Notes under the pieces: generated by a model
Databases searched by the model: none
Seen by the model: the letters and a program-made list of their open reading frames with translations, nothing else
Told to the model about the DNA's origin: nothing
Source of the DNA: Warburgia ugandensis
Lineage: Eukaryota; Streptophyta; Magnoliopsida; Canellales; Canellaceae
Reading direction: 5' to 3'
DNA length: 64,000 nt
Assembly (NCBI GenBank): GCA_035236585.1
Contig: CP141127.1
Location: 50,296,001-50,360,000 of the forward strand
Program-made: the position numbers and the translations under genes
Shown here: piece after piece, positions 38,542 to 50,111 of the stretch
Layout of the letters: each line of letters opens with the position of its first letter
Position numbering within the stretch: the first letter of the stretch is position 1

Positions 38542-40390
38542 TGTGATGACCCAGGTTTTTATATGATGCAATTTTGATAAAAAGGCGAGATCTCTTGTTT
38601 TATAAGTATGAAATGCATGAAAATCTTTTTCGTTTGGAAAACAATCTTTCATAAAAACCCCGAGTGTCAAAACACATTCTCAAATTATCTAGCCATGGCA
38701 AAGTTTCAAATCAACATTATTCCCAAGAAAGTGTTAGTCACAGCCCCAGCTATTAGAGAGTAACTACAATCAAGTAACATTGAAAGATAAGGTAGGGGGT
38801 TACTTACTTGCACTTAGTCTGGGTGTCTTCTAGTACAACCGTTCCTTGCCCTTAAGTATTTCCTTTGTGTCTGAAAAATGTTGAGGATTGGGTGAGTATA
38901 TACTATACTCAGTAGGAGCCTATCACTACTAGTTTTATAATGCATGAGACGTTTTAAAATCATATGCTCTTTCAAAACATGTGCATGTCTGAATACTCAA
39001 GTTCAATATCGATATTAAAATCCATTGTCAAACTGAAATACTAACGACTTAAAGGATCACATAATCCAAAATTGAAAGTATCATATACATATACATCATA
39101 ACATTATGATATGCATAAGATGCTTCATTGAATCCAACTCATGGATATCTAGTATGGTATGGTCGACCAACCTCATATCATGCCATATGCAATGCAAATA
39201 AGTCCACAAAACCATAGGGTCCAAACTATGCCCACGGCCTCACCGCCGTGTGGTCCCCGGGTACCTGAGGACACAGCGTCATAACCTCCACGGGGCATAT
39301 GACACATCGACCCAGTGCCGTGACACCAGTGGTAGCCCCCTGTACCACATGCAGTCGACGTAGGGACATGCCCTTTTTGGGCGTGGTACCCATTCCACCT
39401 AGTAGTGGTAGAGGCTGGGTGGCAAACGCAAACCCCTCAGCATAGCACCCACGAGCTCACTAGTGCAAATCACATAAGATCAAACAAGCAAAAAACCTCT
39501 TTTTCAAAACCTGTCCTCTTTGGTCCCTCACAACTGCCTGGCCCTCGGCACTCCAGCATCTTTTGGTAACCCTCAAGGACATGCAACTTTTGCCAGAACT
39601 TAATGCTCACAAATCATGCGATGTATGCAATAGTTTGCAAAACATATCTATGCATAATGTATATGCAATTATTTACAAAACATGTCATGCATAAAGCATT
39701 TATCACATGCATGCTGAATTAAGTCATGCTAAACAAGTCATATACTTAAAACATGTATTCTCAAAATAATAATAGTTCTTTTAAAAGAATATAGTAGCGA
39801 TAGAGCACCTACCTGGCTAGGTCGCGCTAACCCCTTTGTCCTTGTACGCTCCTGGCTCGTTGCTGGGTTTTTCTCCTCGTTTCTCCTCTTCGTTGCTTCT
39901 CCAAAATGGGTTTTCCTCAAGATTTTGGGCTGCCATTAGAGGTGCCCAAGAGCTTTATTTATAGAGCTATAAGAGGGTTCTAGAGGGGGCTCTCACCGCC
40001 CTTGAATGGCGGTGGAGAAACCTCCAGAATAGCGGTGATTTCTCCTCCAATCACTGCCGTTCTAGAACCCTCTAGGAGGTTGAAGATGAAGGGTGCCCGT
40101 ATCAAAACGGGCCCCTGTGTTTTGCAGGCTAAATCCGTTTTTTAATAAAATTACATTTTTGCCCCTAAACTTCAAAGGGCTATAACTTGCTCATTTTAAC
40201 TCCGTTTTAGGTGATTTTGGTCTTGTTGGATTTCTTTTTCTGAGACGTAGCTAATGGTACCATTTTCAGGACCAATTTTCTGGGTTCAGTCAAGGTGAAT
40301 AGTGAAATGACCAAAATGCCCTTATCTTCAAAAACTAAACTTTTCATTGCTAACTTGGGATTTTAATATTACAAAATTGGAGTCATTACA
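38542..40390 (-). mobile_element. Family A solo LTR, intron-less form, TSD AATTG
   Basis: Flanked by AATTG at 38537-38541 and 40391-40395. On the minus strand it begins TGTAATGACTCC (40390) and ends CCTGGGTCATCACA (38542), 1849 bp against 2631 and 2694 bp in the complete element. The whole difference is one block: between minus-strand ...CAACGAGCCAG and GAGCGTACAAGG (junction plus 39851/39852) the 749-812 bp segment present in other copies is missing, exactly from its GT to its AG. TATA box at plus 39956-39963. Formed by LTR-LTR recombination of an element whose LTRs already lacked the segment. Confidence 0.9.
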
Positions 40391-40395
40391 AATTG

Positions 40396-41334
40396 ACAAT
40401 GGTAAATTGCAAGTTCGCACATTGATTTTGTCCTTTCTCTATCTAGAACATCCTAAAGAGAGAAGTAAAGGCAATGCAGATAAACCCAAACCATCTTAGA
40501 GCAAAATCTAGAGTTAAATCTCAATAAATTTTTGAAAAATATTAAAGGGAAGTGACTTTCTTGCTTGAACAATGCATACAAATCAATGAGTGTCGGATGG
40601 AAAATTTTCTCCAATGTATTCCTGGTTGAAGAAAACAAAAGTTCCAAGAAAATAAAAAGTGCCACATGATAGACAATTATTTCTACTTCTTCTTTAAGCA
40701 AGCAAATGTATTATCTGGTAGTCATGCTTTAAGTTTGTGGTGTCTAGATCAAATATTTTCCATTAATTTGACTAGTTATTATTTTTATAAAATCCTCAAC
40801 AAATCAATATGATATATGCACCTACATTTTGTCGCCTTGGTTAGTAATCATACTGTTAGTTTATAGTGTTATGCCTACATAGTAGTTGACCAACTTAGTT
40901 GGTTATTGACCTATCTATGTGGATTTTATGAGCATTAACAAATTTTAAGAAAAGTGAAATTCCCTTCTTTCAAGGATTTTAAAAGCCCTAACCAGTTACA
41001 GACATCCATTTCCTTGTTGTAGGCATGGAAGACCTTCCCATCTCATAGAGTAAACCTCATTCTCTCTTGTCCCAAGACTTGTCTTGTTTCAAATTCCCTT
41101 TGAACCCTTCCCATTCTCTTGGATCTCTTCTTTAGTGAAAATGCACAATGTTATAATGATCTACTTGGACGAGCATCAAACTGGGGTTCCTTTTAGTGAT
41201 ACCAAAGTAGGTAAGCAATGGATTCGAATGACAAGGATGAAACTTGAAGAATCTAATATCCAAGGGGCTATGGATATTTGAAAATGTACAAGTCAAAGAC
41301 AATGAAGAATTCAACAGGGAATTTTTTCCAAGTG
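40396..41334. other. Unassigned spacer between two family A insertions
   Basis: AT-rich with no recognised gene. The frames at 41084-41314 on both strands show no family motif. Its last five bases (AAGTG) are the target site of the element that follows. Confidence 0.35.
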
Positions 41335-41764
41335 TGTAATGACTCCAATTTTGTAATATTAAAATCCCAAGTTAGCAATGAAAAGTTCAGTTTTTGAAGA
41401 TAAGGGCATTTTGGTCATTTCACTATTTACCTTGACTGAACACAGAAAATTGGTCCTAAAAATGGTACCATTAGGTGTGTCTCAGAAAAAGGAATCCAAC
41501 AAGACCAAAATCACCCAAAACGGAGTTAAAATGAGCAAGTTATGGCCCTTTGAAGTTCAGGGGCAAAAAAGTAATTTTTTATTAAAAAAATGGATTTAGC
41601 CTGCAAAACACAGGGGCCCGTTTTGATACGGGCACCCTTCATCTTCAACCTCCTAGAGGGTTCTAGAACGGCGGTGATTGGAGGAGAAATCACTGCCATT
41701 CTGGAGGCTTCTCCACCGCCATTCAAGGGCGGTGAGAACCCCCTTTAGAACCCTCTTATAGCTC

Positions 41765-41773
41765 TATAAATAA
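41765..41773 (+). promoter_or_regulatory. TATA box of family A LTR
   Basis: AGCTCTATAAATAAAGCTC, conserved in the 3' LTR (47848-47855) and the solo LTR (plus 39956-39963). It lies about 105 bp upstream of the predicted splice donor, so the donor would be inside the transcript leader. Confidence 0.75.
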
Positions 41774-41876
41774 AGCTCTTGGGCGCCTCTAATGGCAGCC
41801 CAAAAGCTTGAGGAAAACCCGTTTTGGAGAAGCAACCAAGAGGAGAAACAAGGAGAAAAACCTAGCAACGAGCCAG

Positions 41877-42625
41877 GTAGGCCCAAGATCCCTCAAAACC
41901 CATCTTCACAGTAGTCCTAGGATCATTTTCCCTAAGTTTTTGCATGAAAAATCATGCAAAATAGAGCCCTGGAGAGTCACCAAGGACCCAGGGACGTTCC
42001 CTAGGCGGGTGTCCTGAGGACGCCCCGATCCCCCAAACGAGCGAAACGCTCCTTACCGCACAAGACACGTCGACCGCATTCGAAGAGAACTAAACGAGCG
42101 CGTCCATGGACGCACCCGCAAAATGAAACACCAGGCGGTAAGTTCAGCGCCTTTGCAGATGCGCCCGCTGAGGTGCATGCCACAGACGTGCAGCGTACTA
42201 GCAATTTGGGATTTTTCAGCTTCTTAAGAACAGAGGGGCACATGACGCTGACGCGCAACGCGCTAGCATTCCGCTTTTCACCCTTAAGGTCCTTATGTAC
42301 ATGTGACACTAAAAAGCTTATAACTTGAGATCTAGATCTCCGATTGAGGCGCCGCAAAAGGCGTTGTGTCTGTGTCAACGATGCGGACTCACTAAAACTA
42401 TAAAATCCCTGATCAAGCCCCAATCAAATGGCATGACCCTTAGAATAGAATGGTGGCGCGTGGCCGCTAGACCTTTGGAAAACTTATAATACCAAGGCCC
42501 AATTAGGACCTTAGGACACCCATAGGCATAGGGATGGACCCCTAATACCTAAGTAATAAGACCAACCACTCTAAAATCCATAAAAGATAGGCCAAACTAA
42601 CCTTGATTCCCCAAACCATGTTCAG
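41877..42625 (+). other. Predicted intron in the 5' LTR leader
   Basis: Donor GAGCCAG|GTAGGC at 41876/41877. Branch-site CTAAC at 42597-42601, with the branch A 25 bases before the acceptor. Acceptor CATGTTCAG|GAGC at 42625/42626. The solo LTR at 38542-40390 has these two exon ends joined directly, base for base at the predicted junction. The intron also holds GC-rich blocks (42000-42260) with CG-rich repeats such as GACGCGCCCGC-like and CTGACGCGCAACGCGC. Confidence 0.85.
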
Positions 42626-43090
42626 GAGCATACGAGGACAAAGGGGTTAGCGCGACCTAGCCAGGTAGGTGCTCTGTCCCTACTAGATTCTTTTAAAAGA
42701 ACTATGATTGTTTTGCGAATACATGTTTTAAGTATATAACTTGTTTAGCATGACTTATTTCAGCATGCATGTGATAAATGCTTTATGCATAGACATGTTT
42801 TGTAAATAATTGCATATACATTATGCATAGATATGTTTTGCAAACTATTGCATGTATTGCATGATTTGTGAGCATTAAGTTCTTGCAAAAATTGCATGTC
42901 CTTGAGGGTTACCAAAAGACACTGGAGTGCCGAGGCCCAGGCAGTTGTGAGGGACTCGAAGAGGACAAGTTTTGAAAAAAGAGAGGTTTTCACTTGTTTG
43001 ATCGGATTATGATTTGGGCTGATAAGCTCGTGGGCGCTATGCCGAGAGGTTTGGGTTGGCCTCCAGCCTCTACCACTATTAGGTGGACGG

Positions 43091-43138
43091 GTACCACGCC
43101 CAAAAAGGGCATGTCCCTACGTCGACTGCATGTGGTAC
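43091..43138 (+). other. Conserved stem-loop (three-way junction) in the LTR GC-rich core
   Basis: GTACCAC (43091-43097) pairs with GTGGTAC (43132-43138). Inside, GCCC/GGGC (43098-43101 and 43107-43110) encloses AAAAA. ATG (43111-43113) and CAT (43129-43131) extend the junction around the palindrome GTCGAC. The outer stem is kept in the copies at 39.3, 49.2, 61.5 and 62.85 kb. Could be an RNA element in the genomic RNA. Inference from pairing only. Confidence 0.55.
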
Positions 43139-43557
43139 AGGGGGCTACCACTGGTGTCACGGCACTAGGTCGATGTGTCATATGCCCCGTGGAGGCTATG
43201 ACGCTGTGTCCTCAGGTACCCGGGGACCACACGGCGGCGAGGTCGTGGGCATAGTTGGACCCTATGGTTTATGGACTTATTTGCATTGCATATGGCATGA
43301 TATGAGGTTGGTCGACCATACCATACCAGATATCCATGAGTTGGATTCAGTTGAGCATCTGATGCATATCTTTATGTTTATGATATATGATACTTTCGAC
43401 TTGGATTATGATATTTCTTTAAGTCGTCAGTATTCCGGTTTGACAGTGGTTTTTAATATCGATATTGAACATGATTATTCGAACATGCATATGTCTTTAT
43501 GAGCACATGATTTTAAACATAGCATGCATTGCAAAACTAATAGTGATAGACTCCTAC

Positions 43558-43576
43558 TGAGTATAGTATATACTCA
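43558..43576 (+). other. Perfect palindrome TGAGTATA-GTA-TATACTCA
   Basis: Eight-base arms around three bases, present unchanged in the other family A LTR copies (near 38900, 49704 and 61000) and with one changed base near 62370. In exon 2 of the LTR, about 390 bp before the LTR end. Confidence 0.7.
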
Positions 43577-43967
43577 CCCTATCCTTAACATTTTTCAGGA
43601 TAATTCCACTCACAAATAGAAGACGTCTCAGGAGATATTAGTGCTACGAGCAAGTGAATCAAATAGGAGACAATTGTACATGTAAGTAAACTCTCTACCC
43701 TTTGGACATGTATTTGTATTTATTTATAGTTGGACTGTGTTCTGTGACCGGATAGACCTGGGAAAACACTTATGATTTCTAAAGTTTTTCAAAAAACTAC
43801 TTTGGTTAGCAAATGACACTCGGGGTTTTCAAAATGTGTTTAAAACAAAATATTTTTTCGCTGCATTGCATGGTTTTTGTAAAGTGGTTTTCAAATAGGG
43901 ATGCATCCTGCCTTAGGAATTAGATATTGCATTTAAAAATGCATGAGAAAACCTGGGTCGTCACAGT

Positions 43968-43979
43968 TGGTATCAGAGC
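43968..43979 (+). promoter_or_regulatory. Primer binding site, tRNA-iMet type
   Basis: TGGTATCAGAGC two bases after the 5' LTR end (43965), complementary to the 3' end of plant initiator tRNA-Met. Confidence 0.9.
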
Positions 43980-46900
43980 CTAGGTTTTATCCTTTCACAG
44001 CCAGTCCAGCATGTCCAAGGGTTATGGACAATAGAGAAAATCAAGAAGAAGTAAGATAAATAGGACTAGTAGAGATGACTACTTCTATTTGAGGATTATA
44101 ATATTAATGCTCAAGGCATTTCACCATAAACAAATAGGTGAAAAAGAAGATGGGTCTAGTAAATACTTAGACTTTGGATGACTTAAATCTTATCAATAAG
44201 GATTGTTGGGCAGTGGTGGAAATATGAAAAAAACTCATATATAGATCATATTATGATGAGAATAATGAAGAAAGATGTTGGTGAACGTGTTAGTAGGTAA
44301 TTCTAACCTGTAATAGATCAATCTCGCCAAAGATAAGAACATCGAAGAACCTAGACGGCTATCTTACCATCATAAAGAATAGCAGAATATGAGTACACTA
44401 TCACAAGGATATGATATGAGTATGATAGGGGATGTAAAAGACAAACTTTGAGAAAATTTTGATGAAAATCTAAGAGGGATGAGAATGCAAGATGATATTA
44501 GTAGATGACTGTGACTCAAACTAGGTCACAAAGGTATGGATCTTGAAGGACTTAGCTCAATTTTGGATACTATTCAGGAGAGTAAAATGCTATTGAATAA
44601 TAATTGCCTAAGTATTATGGAGCAAATCAGAAGATGTATACAAGTAACAGATTATGTGAATAAGAGAAATATAACACAAATATGATAAGGAAATGAATTC
44701 GACCGAGTTATCAAAGGATCTTGACGATAAGATTGGGGATGATAGATCTGTGATAATAGATTGATCCTAACATGAACTTGTAAGAAAAGTATAGCATGAT
44801 CAAAACGTCAATGTCGTTATTAAGACATGGTATGAATTTTATTAAGGATACAGGCAATTGAGGATTTCAATGATCTTAAGACAGTTTAGAATTTCTGAGA
44901 AGCATTCAGTTTATCATATATGTTACTTAAAGAAATAGATGAAGTATCAAATATATGCAACAACGCATATAGAGACATTGATCCAGGTAGACCAAATGGG
45001 TATTGAAGAAAAGAGAGAAAGAGATAGAGATGTAATTACAAGTATTCGATGAATATTGAATATTCAAAAGAAGGAAATCATGACTTTATGAAGATACATA
45101 CAAATCTTTCATCTTGAAGATAACCAATCAACTTCAAAGAAATAATAATAGTTGAGTTGGCAATGATACGTATAATAGAGAGAAAGCATATGGGATTTAA
45201 GACTTTGAGTAGAGTATCGAATTTCAGGAGATTATGTGACAAGAAATTTTCAAAGAAGAATGGCGACCAACTAGAAGTTAAACTTCTACAAATGGTTTGA
45301 TATCAATTAGATTCTTATCAGATCCATTAGCTTATGGGGAACACCAATGGATATAATAAAAAGGAAATTTTTTTGGTGATATCTCACCTTGTCAATAAAA
45401 TATTGAAAAAGGAATTAAGCCGGGACAGTGACTTATCCATTTAACAAGTAGGGTACCATCAAGGATCAAATGAAGGTCTTGCTATCATAAATTGGAAGAC
45501 CAAATATCTTAAGACCATTATTGAGTGTTGTTGACTAAATAAAGGTATCCCACCCTAATTAATCAGGTATGTTAGTATCTATGAGTTAGTAGTCGAAGTT
45601 ATATACTCAGAAGGATGTTATAAGTCTTTAGACTTGAGTACTTGTTAGGCTAAGCATTTGAGGGTATAAGGCCAGTCGATTAGGCCACATTATGAAGTTG
45701 ATTAGGCCACATCATGGAAGAGCTACAAGTACAATAAATATAGTAACAACTGAGACAGTTGCAAAAATAAGAAGTGATCTAAACCAATGGGAAACATTTT
45801 TCACACCTTAATAGATACCATGACAAACCATAGAAATCATTGTGGGTCTAAAAGATGCTGATGACTTGGATTGAAAAGAAAGGTAGATAAGTACTGATCA
45901 CTTTGGAGACCCCTGAGCTTATGACAAAGATATATATGGAAAGAGATCAATAGGTAATCAAATAAAGTCTTTCTATATGTCTACAAAAAATGTTCCATGC
46001 TTACCTGAGTGTTTTTCAAATTTGATGATTTAATAGCTTCAGCATAACTTGATGAAGTAGTTATTAAATGAGAACTACTATTATAAGCTAAGTATGAGAA
46101 GGCACTTGAAAGATAAAATAAGGAGGCACTTGAAAAATAAAATTTGAAGAATTGAGAAAATCACTATGAGGATACCTCTTGACAAATACAGACTGCATGA
46201 TTGACAATAAAGCCTTGATAAAAGATTGCACGATATATTGACATAGGGATGGAAGGAGAAAGTTAAGGTGGCCAGCACATTATAAGGTAAGATTCGATGT
46301 TATGTGGCCTTTAGACAAATAGTTAGTTGTTATGAGCATATACTAAGTACGAAAAGAAACAATTTAAGGAATTTCCTAAGGACTAACCCTACTAGATTGA
46401 GTATAGAACTGTTGGACTAAAAGGTTACAAAAAAAACTATCAAGCAAAGAAAGAACAAAGAGGATGATGACAAAGGATTCAACCATGACCTAGTAAGGGT
46501 ACTCGGTGATGAATAAGAGACTTTTTGCTTTGCATAAATAGGAACATTATTGACAATCCTAATGACAAATTGATGAGAATAGTGAGATAGGCTTCTAGAC
46601 GAGAACATATGACTCATGATGATGAATCGACCATTAACATTTGACATGAGTTTGGATAAGATCCTCACAGAGGAAAGTGTTTAATGAATTCAATAATTAT
46701 GAAACTGGATATAGAGTTAGGACATTTTACTTTCAGTATATGATAACGTCCTCGATGGAAGATGCTACTAATTGGCTTTCATGAGTTTATTTGAATGTAA
46801 CTTTGGTCGAGGAATAAAGTCACATATGGAAAAACGACAAACAGTTGAAATTCAAAGATAATCAAGGAATTGACTGTAGAGCACATGATACCATGACAGT

Positions 46901-47384
46901 TATTGAAGTATCTTGGAGACAAATATAAAAGGTAAGAAGCAAAGTTAGACACAATAGAAAGAAGGTAACTTTTTGGACTTATGGATAATGAAAGAGATCA
47001 CTAGATGAAAAGGATTATCCTATGATATTCAAAATAGGAGAAATAAGATAATATGATCTCAAAGAAGTATGGAGTAATTTATACATGAATAAAGAAGCAT
47101 GATCTTATAAGGAGACTATCCTATACATGATGAGATAAGTATAGGAATCTAAGGATTTCAAGATAGATGAAGTGCCGCTAGAAATCGGTATTGTTAAACT
47201 AGCACGCATGAGAGTATGCATCAAAGTATGCAACAAAAGCGGCCCTTATAGGTGAGGCCTTGTAGGAGGAACAAAAGGAATGATAAGTTGAGGATGAGCC
47301 TAGATTTGAATCCCAAGGGGGAGAATGCATTCACCAAGAAGTTATTTAAGAGACAAATACCAGGAAGATGATAATTTATAGAAT

Positions 47385-47417
47385 TTCGAGGACGAAATTC
47401 TTTTAAGGGGGTAATAA
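47385..47417 (+). promoter_or_regulatory. Polypurine tract of family A element
   Basis: TTTCGAGGACGAAATTC then TTTTAAGGGGG, followed by TAATAA and the 3' LTR start at 47418. This is the plus-strand primer for reverse transcription, in the form typical of plant gypsy elements. Confidence 0.85.
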
Positions 47418-50111
47418 TGTAATGACTACAATTTTCTAATATTAAAATCCCAAGTTAGCAATGAAAAGTTCAGTTTTTGAAGATAAGGGCATTTTGGTCA
47501 TTTCACTATTCACCTTGACTGAACCCAGAAAATTGGTCCTGAAAATGGTACCATTAGCTACGTCTTAGAAAAAGAAATCCAACAAGACCAAAATACCCAA
47601 AACGGAGTTAAAATGAGCAAGTTATGGCCCTTTGAAGTTCAGGGGAAAAATGTAATTTTTTATTTAAAAAAAACGGATTTAGCCTACAAAACACAAGGGC
47701 CCATTTTGATATGGGCACCCTTCATCTTCAACCTCCTAGAGGGTTCTAGAACGGTGGTGATTGGAGGAGAAATCACCGCCATTCTGGAGGTTTCAACACC
47801 GCCATTTAAGGGTGGTGAGAGCCCCCTCCAGAACCCTCTTATAGCTCTATAAATATAGTTCTTGGGCGCCTCTAATGGCAGCCCAAAAGCTTGAGGAAAA
47901 CCCATTTTGGAGAAGCAACTAAGAGGAGAAACAAGGAGAAAAACCCAACAACGAGCCAGGTATGCCCAAGATCCCTCAAAACCCATCTTCACAGTAGTCT
48001 TAGGATCATTTTCCCTAAGTTTTTGCATGAAAAATCATGCAAAATAGAGCCCTGGAGAGTCACCAAGGACCCAGGGACGTTCGCTGGGCCGAACTGGTTC
48101 GACAGGGTCGAACCAAGGTGTCCTGAGGACGCCTCGGTCCCCCAAATGAGCGAAACGCTCCTTACCGCACAGGACACGTCGACCGCATTCGAAGAGAACC
48201 AAACGGGCGCATCCGTGGACGCGTCCGCAAAATGAAACACCAGGCGGACGCGCCCGCAAAATGAAACACTAGGCAAAAAGTTCAGCGCGTCTGCAAACGC
48301 ACCCACTGAGGCGCATGCCGTAGATGCACAACGCGCTAGCAATTCGGGATTTTTCTGCTTCTTAAGAACAGAGGGGCGCATGACGCTGACGCTGACGCGC
48401 AGCGCGCTAGCATTTGCTTTTCACCCTTAAGGTCCTTATGTACATGTGACACTAAAAAGCTTATAACTTGAGATCTAGAACTCCGATTGAGGCGCTGCAA
48501 AAGGCATTGTGTCCGTTTCGACAACGTGGACACACTCAAACTATAAAATCCCTAATCAAGGCCCAATCAAAGGTGGGCATGACCCTTAGAATAGGATGGT
48601 GGCACGTGGCCGCTAGACCTTTGGAAAACTGAGGATACCAAGGCCCAATTAGGATCTTAGGACACCCATAGGCATAGGGATAGACCCCTAATACCTAAGT
48701 AATAAGACCAACCACTCTAAAACCTATAAAAGATAGGCCAAACTAACCTTGATTCCCCAAATCATGTTCAGGAGCATACGAGGACAAAGGGGTTAGCGCG
48801 ACCTAGCTAGGTCGGTGCTCTATCGCTACTAGATTCTTTTAAAAGAACTATGATTATTTTGCGAATACATGTTTTAAGTATATAACTTGTTTAGCATGAC
48901 TTATTTCAGCATGCATGTGATAAATGCTTTATGCATAGACATGTTTTGTAAATAATTGCATATACATTATGCATAGATATGTTTTGCAAACTATTGCATA
49001 CATTGCATGATTTGTGAGCATTAAGTTCTTGCAAAAATTACATATCCTTGAGGGTTATCAAAAGATGCTAGAGTGCCGAGGGCCAGGCAGTTGTGAGGAA
49101 CCCGAAGAGGACAGGTTTTGAAAAAAGAGAGGTTTTCACTTGTTTGATCGAATTATGATTTGGGCTGATAAGTTCGTGGGCGCTATGCTGAGAGGTTTGG
49201 GTTGGCCTCTAGCCTCTACCTCTATTAGGTGGATGGGTACCACGCCCAAAAAGGGCATGTCCCTACGTCGACTGCATGTGGTACAGGGGGTTACCATTGG
49301 TGTCACGGCACTGGGTCGATGTATCATATGCCCCGTGGAGGCTATGACGCTGTGTCCTCAGGTACCCGGGGACCACATGGCGGCGAGCTCGTGGGCATAG
49401 TTGGACCCTATGGTTTATGGACTTATTTGCATTGCATATGGCATGATATGAGGTTGGTCGACCATACCATACCACATATCCATGAGTTGGATTCAATTGA
49501 GCATCTGATGCATATCTTTATGTTTATGATATATGATACTTTCGACTTGGATTATGATATTTCTTTAAGTCGTCAGTATTCCGGTTTGACAGTGGTTTTT
49601 AATATCGATATTGAATATGATTATTCGAGCATGCATATGTCTTTATGAGCACATGATTTTAAACATAGTATGCATTGTAAAACTAGTAGTGATAGACTCC
49701 TACTGAGTATAGTATATACTCACCCTATCCTTAACATTTTTCAGGATAGTTCCACTCACAAATAGAAGACATCTCAGGAGATATTAGTGCTACGAGCAAG
49801 TGAATCAAATAGGAGACAATTGTACATGTAAGTAAACTCTCTACCCTTTGGACATGTATTTGTATTTATTTACAGTTGGACTGTGTTTTGTGACTGGATA
49901 GACCTGGGAAAACACTTATGATTTCTAAAGTTTTTCAAAAAACTACTTTGGTTAGCAAATGACACTCGGGGTTTTCAAAATGTGTTTAAAACAAAAGATT
50001 TTTCCGCTACATTGCATGGTCTTTATAAAGTGGTTTTCAAATAGGGATGCATCCTGCCTTAGGAATTAGATATTGCATTTAAAAATGCATGTGAAAACCC
50101 GGGTCGTCACA
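47418..50111 (+). mobile_element. 3' LTR of family A element
   Basis: Colinear with the 5' LTR. The predicted intron is 47960-48771 (donor CCAG|GTATGC, a better plant donor than the 5' LTR's GTAGGC; acceptor TTCAG|GAGC). It is 63 bp longer because of a GGTTCGACAGGGTCGAACC inverted repeat (48107-48125) that is absent from the 5' LTR and a duplicated CGCCCGCAAAATGAAACAC unit (48222-48270). Ends GGGTCGTCACA at 50111. Confidence 0.9.
47960..48771 (+). other. Predicted intron in the 3' LTR
   Basis: Same donor, branch CTAAC (48743-48747) and acceptor positions as in the 5' LTR. Only the copy transcribed from the 5' LTR promoter needs to be spliced for the leader to lose it. If the poly(A) site lies in the LTR tail, this copy is also in the transcript. 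Confidence 0.8.

Larger units (their letters stand above)
41335..43965 (+). mobile_element. 5' LTR of family A element
   Basis: In order: U3 with repeated GGCGGTGA-type motifs (41660-41735), TATAAATAA (41765-41773), leader exon 1 (about 41795-41876), intron (41877-42625), and exon 2 (42626-43965) with a GC-rich conserved core (43020-43260) and a TGAGTATA palindrome (43558-43576). The 139-residue frame at 43083-43502 lies in exon 2. It is open in both LTRs of this element but carries indels in the solo LTR and is not called as a gene. Confidence 0.9.
43966..47417 (+). mobile_element. Non-coding interior of family A element
   Basis: 3.45 kb, strongly A/G-biased on the plus strand (GATGATAG, AAGAAG, GGAGAAA words). 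The only listed frames are on the minus strand (46081-46278, 46417-46668), hydrophobic or Ser-rich and due to the base bias. No gag knuckle, protease, RT or integrase motif is seen. The interior starts with the primer site and ends with the polypurine tract, which is what a helper-dependent element needs in cis. Confidence 0.8.

Noticed and set aside
42001-42423. 140-residue minus-strand frame, with relatives at 47989-48381
   Set aside because: It lies antisense in the predicted LTR intron; GC-rich CG repeats lack stops by composition. The frame differs between the two LTRs.
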